Positions 62,491-64,000 of a stretch of 64,000 nt of DNA are shown piece by piece. The position numbers and the translations under genes were made by a program. The notes under the pieces were generated by a model that was given only the letters and a program-made list of their open reading frames with translations, did no database searches and was not told where the DNA came from. Numbering within the stretch: the first letter of the stretch is position 1; every line of letters starts with the position of its first letter. The DNA is from Avena insularis. Lineage: Eukaryota; Streptophyta; Magnoliopsida; Poales; Poaceae. The stretch is taken from contig CM042687.1 of the NCBI GenBank assembly GCA_023614405.1, positions 237,734,292 through 237,798,291 on the forward strand, in the 5' to 3' direction.

Positions 62491-64000
62491 TGTTATGATC
62501 GCTACATTATAGAGTAGACGAAACTAGGCTCAACTAAGAAACTAAACTGTAAAAATGATAAATTTCTTTGATTGACTGATTAGTCATAGAGGGAGTGGCT
62601 CCTCTCCTCATATACAGATGAAATCAGCAATCATGTGCCAGAATCTTAATTTATTTTTCTTGTACTTTGTTTACCCTTTTCTCCCTTCGCTCATTGGTTG
62701 TTGCATGTCGTTGCGTTTTATCTAGCCTACCCCAACTTGCTTGTTGTTCTTATTAGATATTATTCTTAACTAATAAGAGTCTTAATTAATTGGATATTAT
62801 CTATAGTTTGATAGATAGACTGGGGCTGGCTGCCACTCATCCTAACCCCTAACACCACCGACCCCTTTGGAAGCAGCTCCAGGTTGACATGAAATCAGAT
62901 TCCAGCCCAGTATCATACTGGAACTCAGACTTGACACTTCTTGTGGTTGCACCAGAAGAAACGTTCTGAAGCTGAAATGATGGATTTATTTGCTCCATGT
63001 TAATGGTGCTGCACCAATTCTCTTCGTTTGGGTCAAACACCACCTATGCATAGCTCAGCCAGTAGAGTACTTGCAGCCCAACCCTGAGAGCTCTCAGTTG
63101 AAGCCAATGCAATATCTTACAACTTGGGCTCCTGTTCTGGGCCTGGTAACGGGCGCCCACTGGCCACAGATAATGGGCCAGGGTTTGTAGAGACAAGCCC
63201 CAGCATTGCCATCCCTGTTCCGAGTGCCGACGCTACAGCACGCAGCTTCTGCACTGTAAGTTGCATCATCAACGTGTTAGTTAGCGCCACTGCTTCCTCT
63301 ACAAGATGCATCTTCGCTGTGGAGATAGTCTCTGCCCCATCCCAAAGCATTGCTGCCTCCTTCGTGGAAGTCACACCTGCAACCACCAGTTGGAGAGCGG
63401 CCGCTATCGCCACCAGTGGCTTAAGTACTGATGAAAGAATCATTGTTGCCAGCTTGTGCACTGCATGTGCTACTATCTGTTGCAGCCCTGTCCTCTTCTC
63501 CTCTGCTGTCAGACTCTGGAGACCCCGTCGAAGGAGGCAGCAACGCTACCATTTCTGAAGCCATAGGTGCTACCGCAAGAGGGTTCCCTGCCACCACAAA
63601 AGGTTCCTGCTGCACTACAGTGGGCAGTGTGTCAGCAACACAGCATCATTGACATCGTCAAAGTTGTCCACCTCGTATGAAGAACAACCATGCACAGCGG
63701 TGGCCACACACATACTGCTCATCGCAGTTAGCACAAAGATCTTGTTTCCATCACTCAGACACGGTGTCGTTGCCTCTGTTTCCACAATGGGGGAAGTCAT
63801 GGTGGCATGGGAACTTAAACACTGCCACTAGTCATTGAAGGCAGAACATCAGTTGGCTTGAACACCAGATCTTACGAACTTATGATCGCTAGATCATAAG
63901 AGTATATGAGACTAGGCTAGAGAGAGAAACTAAATTGTGAAAAGGATAAATATTTCTTTTATTGATTGTTTGACCAGAGAGTGAGGCTCCTCTCTTTATG
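62491..64000 (-). mobile_element. Short copia-like LTR element in a TRM1 intron (right LTR cut by window edge)
   Basis: 62491-62854 (TGTTATGATC...CCCCTAACA, 364 bp) resembles 63879-64000 at its start: TATGATCGCTA, GAAACTAAACTGTAAAAATG and TGGCTCCTCTC against matching positions. On the minus strand the first LTR would begin TGTTAGGGGTTAGG. A degenerate PBS (TGGTGTTCAAGCCAA, 11 of 15 to the tRNA-iMet site) lies at 63867-63853. The 1 kb between has open frames on both strands without a recognised domain, so it is non-autonomous or deleted. It enlarges the TRM1 intron upstream of 62413. Confidence 0.5.

Noticed and set aside
63117..63800. ORFs on both strands between the copia-like LTRs
   Set aside because: Neither strand shows a gag, RT or integrase motif; left unassigned within the element.

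Overview
The window looks like nuclear DNA of a large-genome grass, probably a pooid cereal or forage relative. This rests on the retrotransposon lineages present (long-LTR Tekay/Del chromoviruses, Athila- and Tat-type Ty3/gypsy elements) and on two plant genes with normal GT-AG introns. About 56 kb is nested transposable elements. The last 7.5 kb is a small gene island.

Layout. 1-8634: chromovirus W on the minus strand, its 3' LTR cut by the window edge; it carries a pre-gag ORF, gag, protease and a damaged RT-RNase H, and has no integrase. W sits in Athila-type element A (8635-20246, plus), which also holds a LINE (9479-14643) and ends in an LTR at 18855-20246. Element A abuts the 3' half of a Tat/RIRE2-type element (20247 to about 31015): RNase H and integrase on the plus strand, and a gene on the opposite strand. 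That antisense gene is split by element Z (23579-29782), a gag-only element with a 3.96 kb 3' LTR, a 5-bp target duplication (AATCT) and a left end that is an inverted copy of its own LTR terminus. A fragment of an Athila-type LTR follows (31020-31615).

31732-53435 is element X, which has very long LTRs around a 784-bp non-coding core. Its 5' LTR is interrupted by chromovirus Y (34899-48606, target duplication GCACC), which retains pre-gag, gag, protease, RT, RNase H, integrase and a chromodomain-like tail, with many stops. 53476-56039 is a decayed Mutator (MULE) transposase on the minus strand, carrying a 523-bp hAT-like insertion.

Gene island (minus strand). DAD1 (57432-58586) looks intact: five coding exons, 114 residues, the small subunit of oligosaccharyltransferase. 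The 3' seven exons of a TRM1-type tRNA (guanine26-N2)-dimethyltransferase lie at 60276-62413; the 5' part is beyond the window. Between them is a 5'-truncated LINE with a perfect 12-bp target duplication. A decayed second copy of the last TRM1 exon lies on the far side of DAD1 (56466-56850). A short copia-like LTR element occupies the TRM1 intron at the right edge.

The most unusual observations are the inverted-end structure of Z, the apparent recombinant nature of W (pol joined to a displaced gag tail and a duplicated polypurine tract as in Z), the pre-gag coiled-coil ORF shared by W and Y, and the antisense gene in the Tat element. No CRISPR, tRNA, rRNA or prokaryotic-type system was seen.
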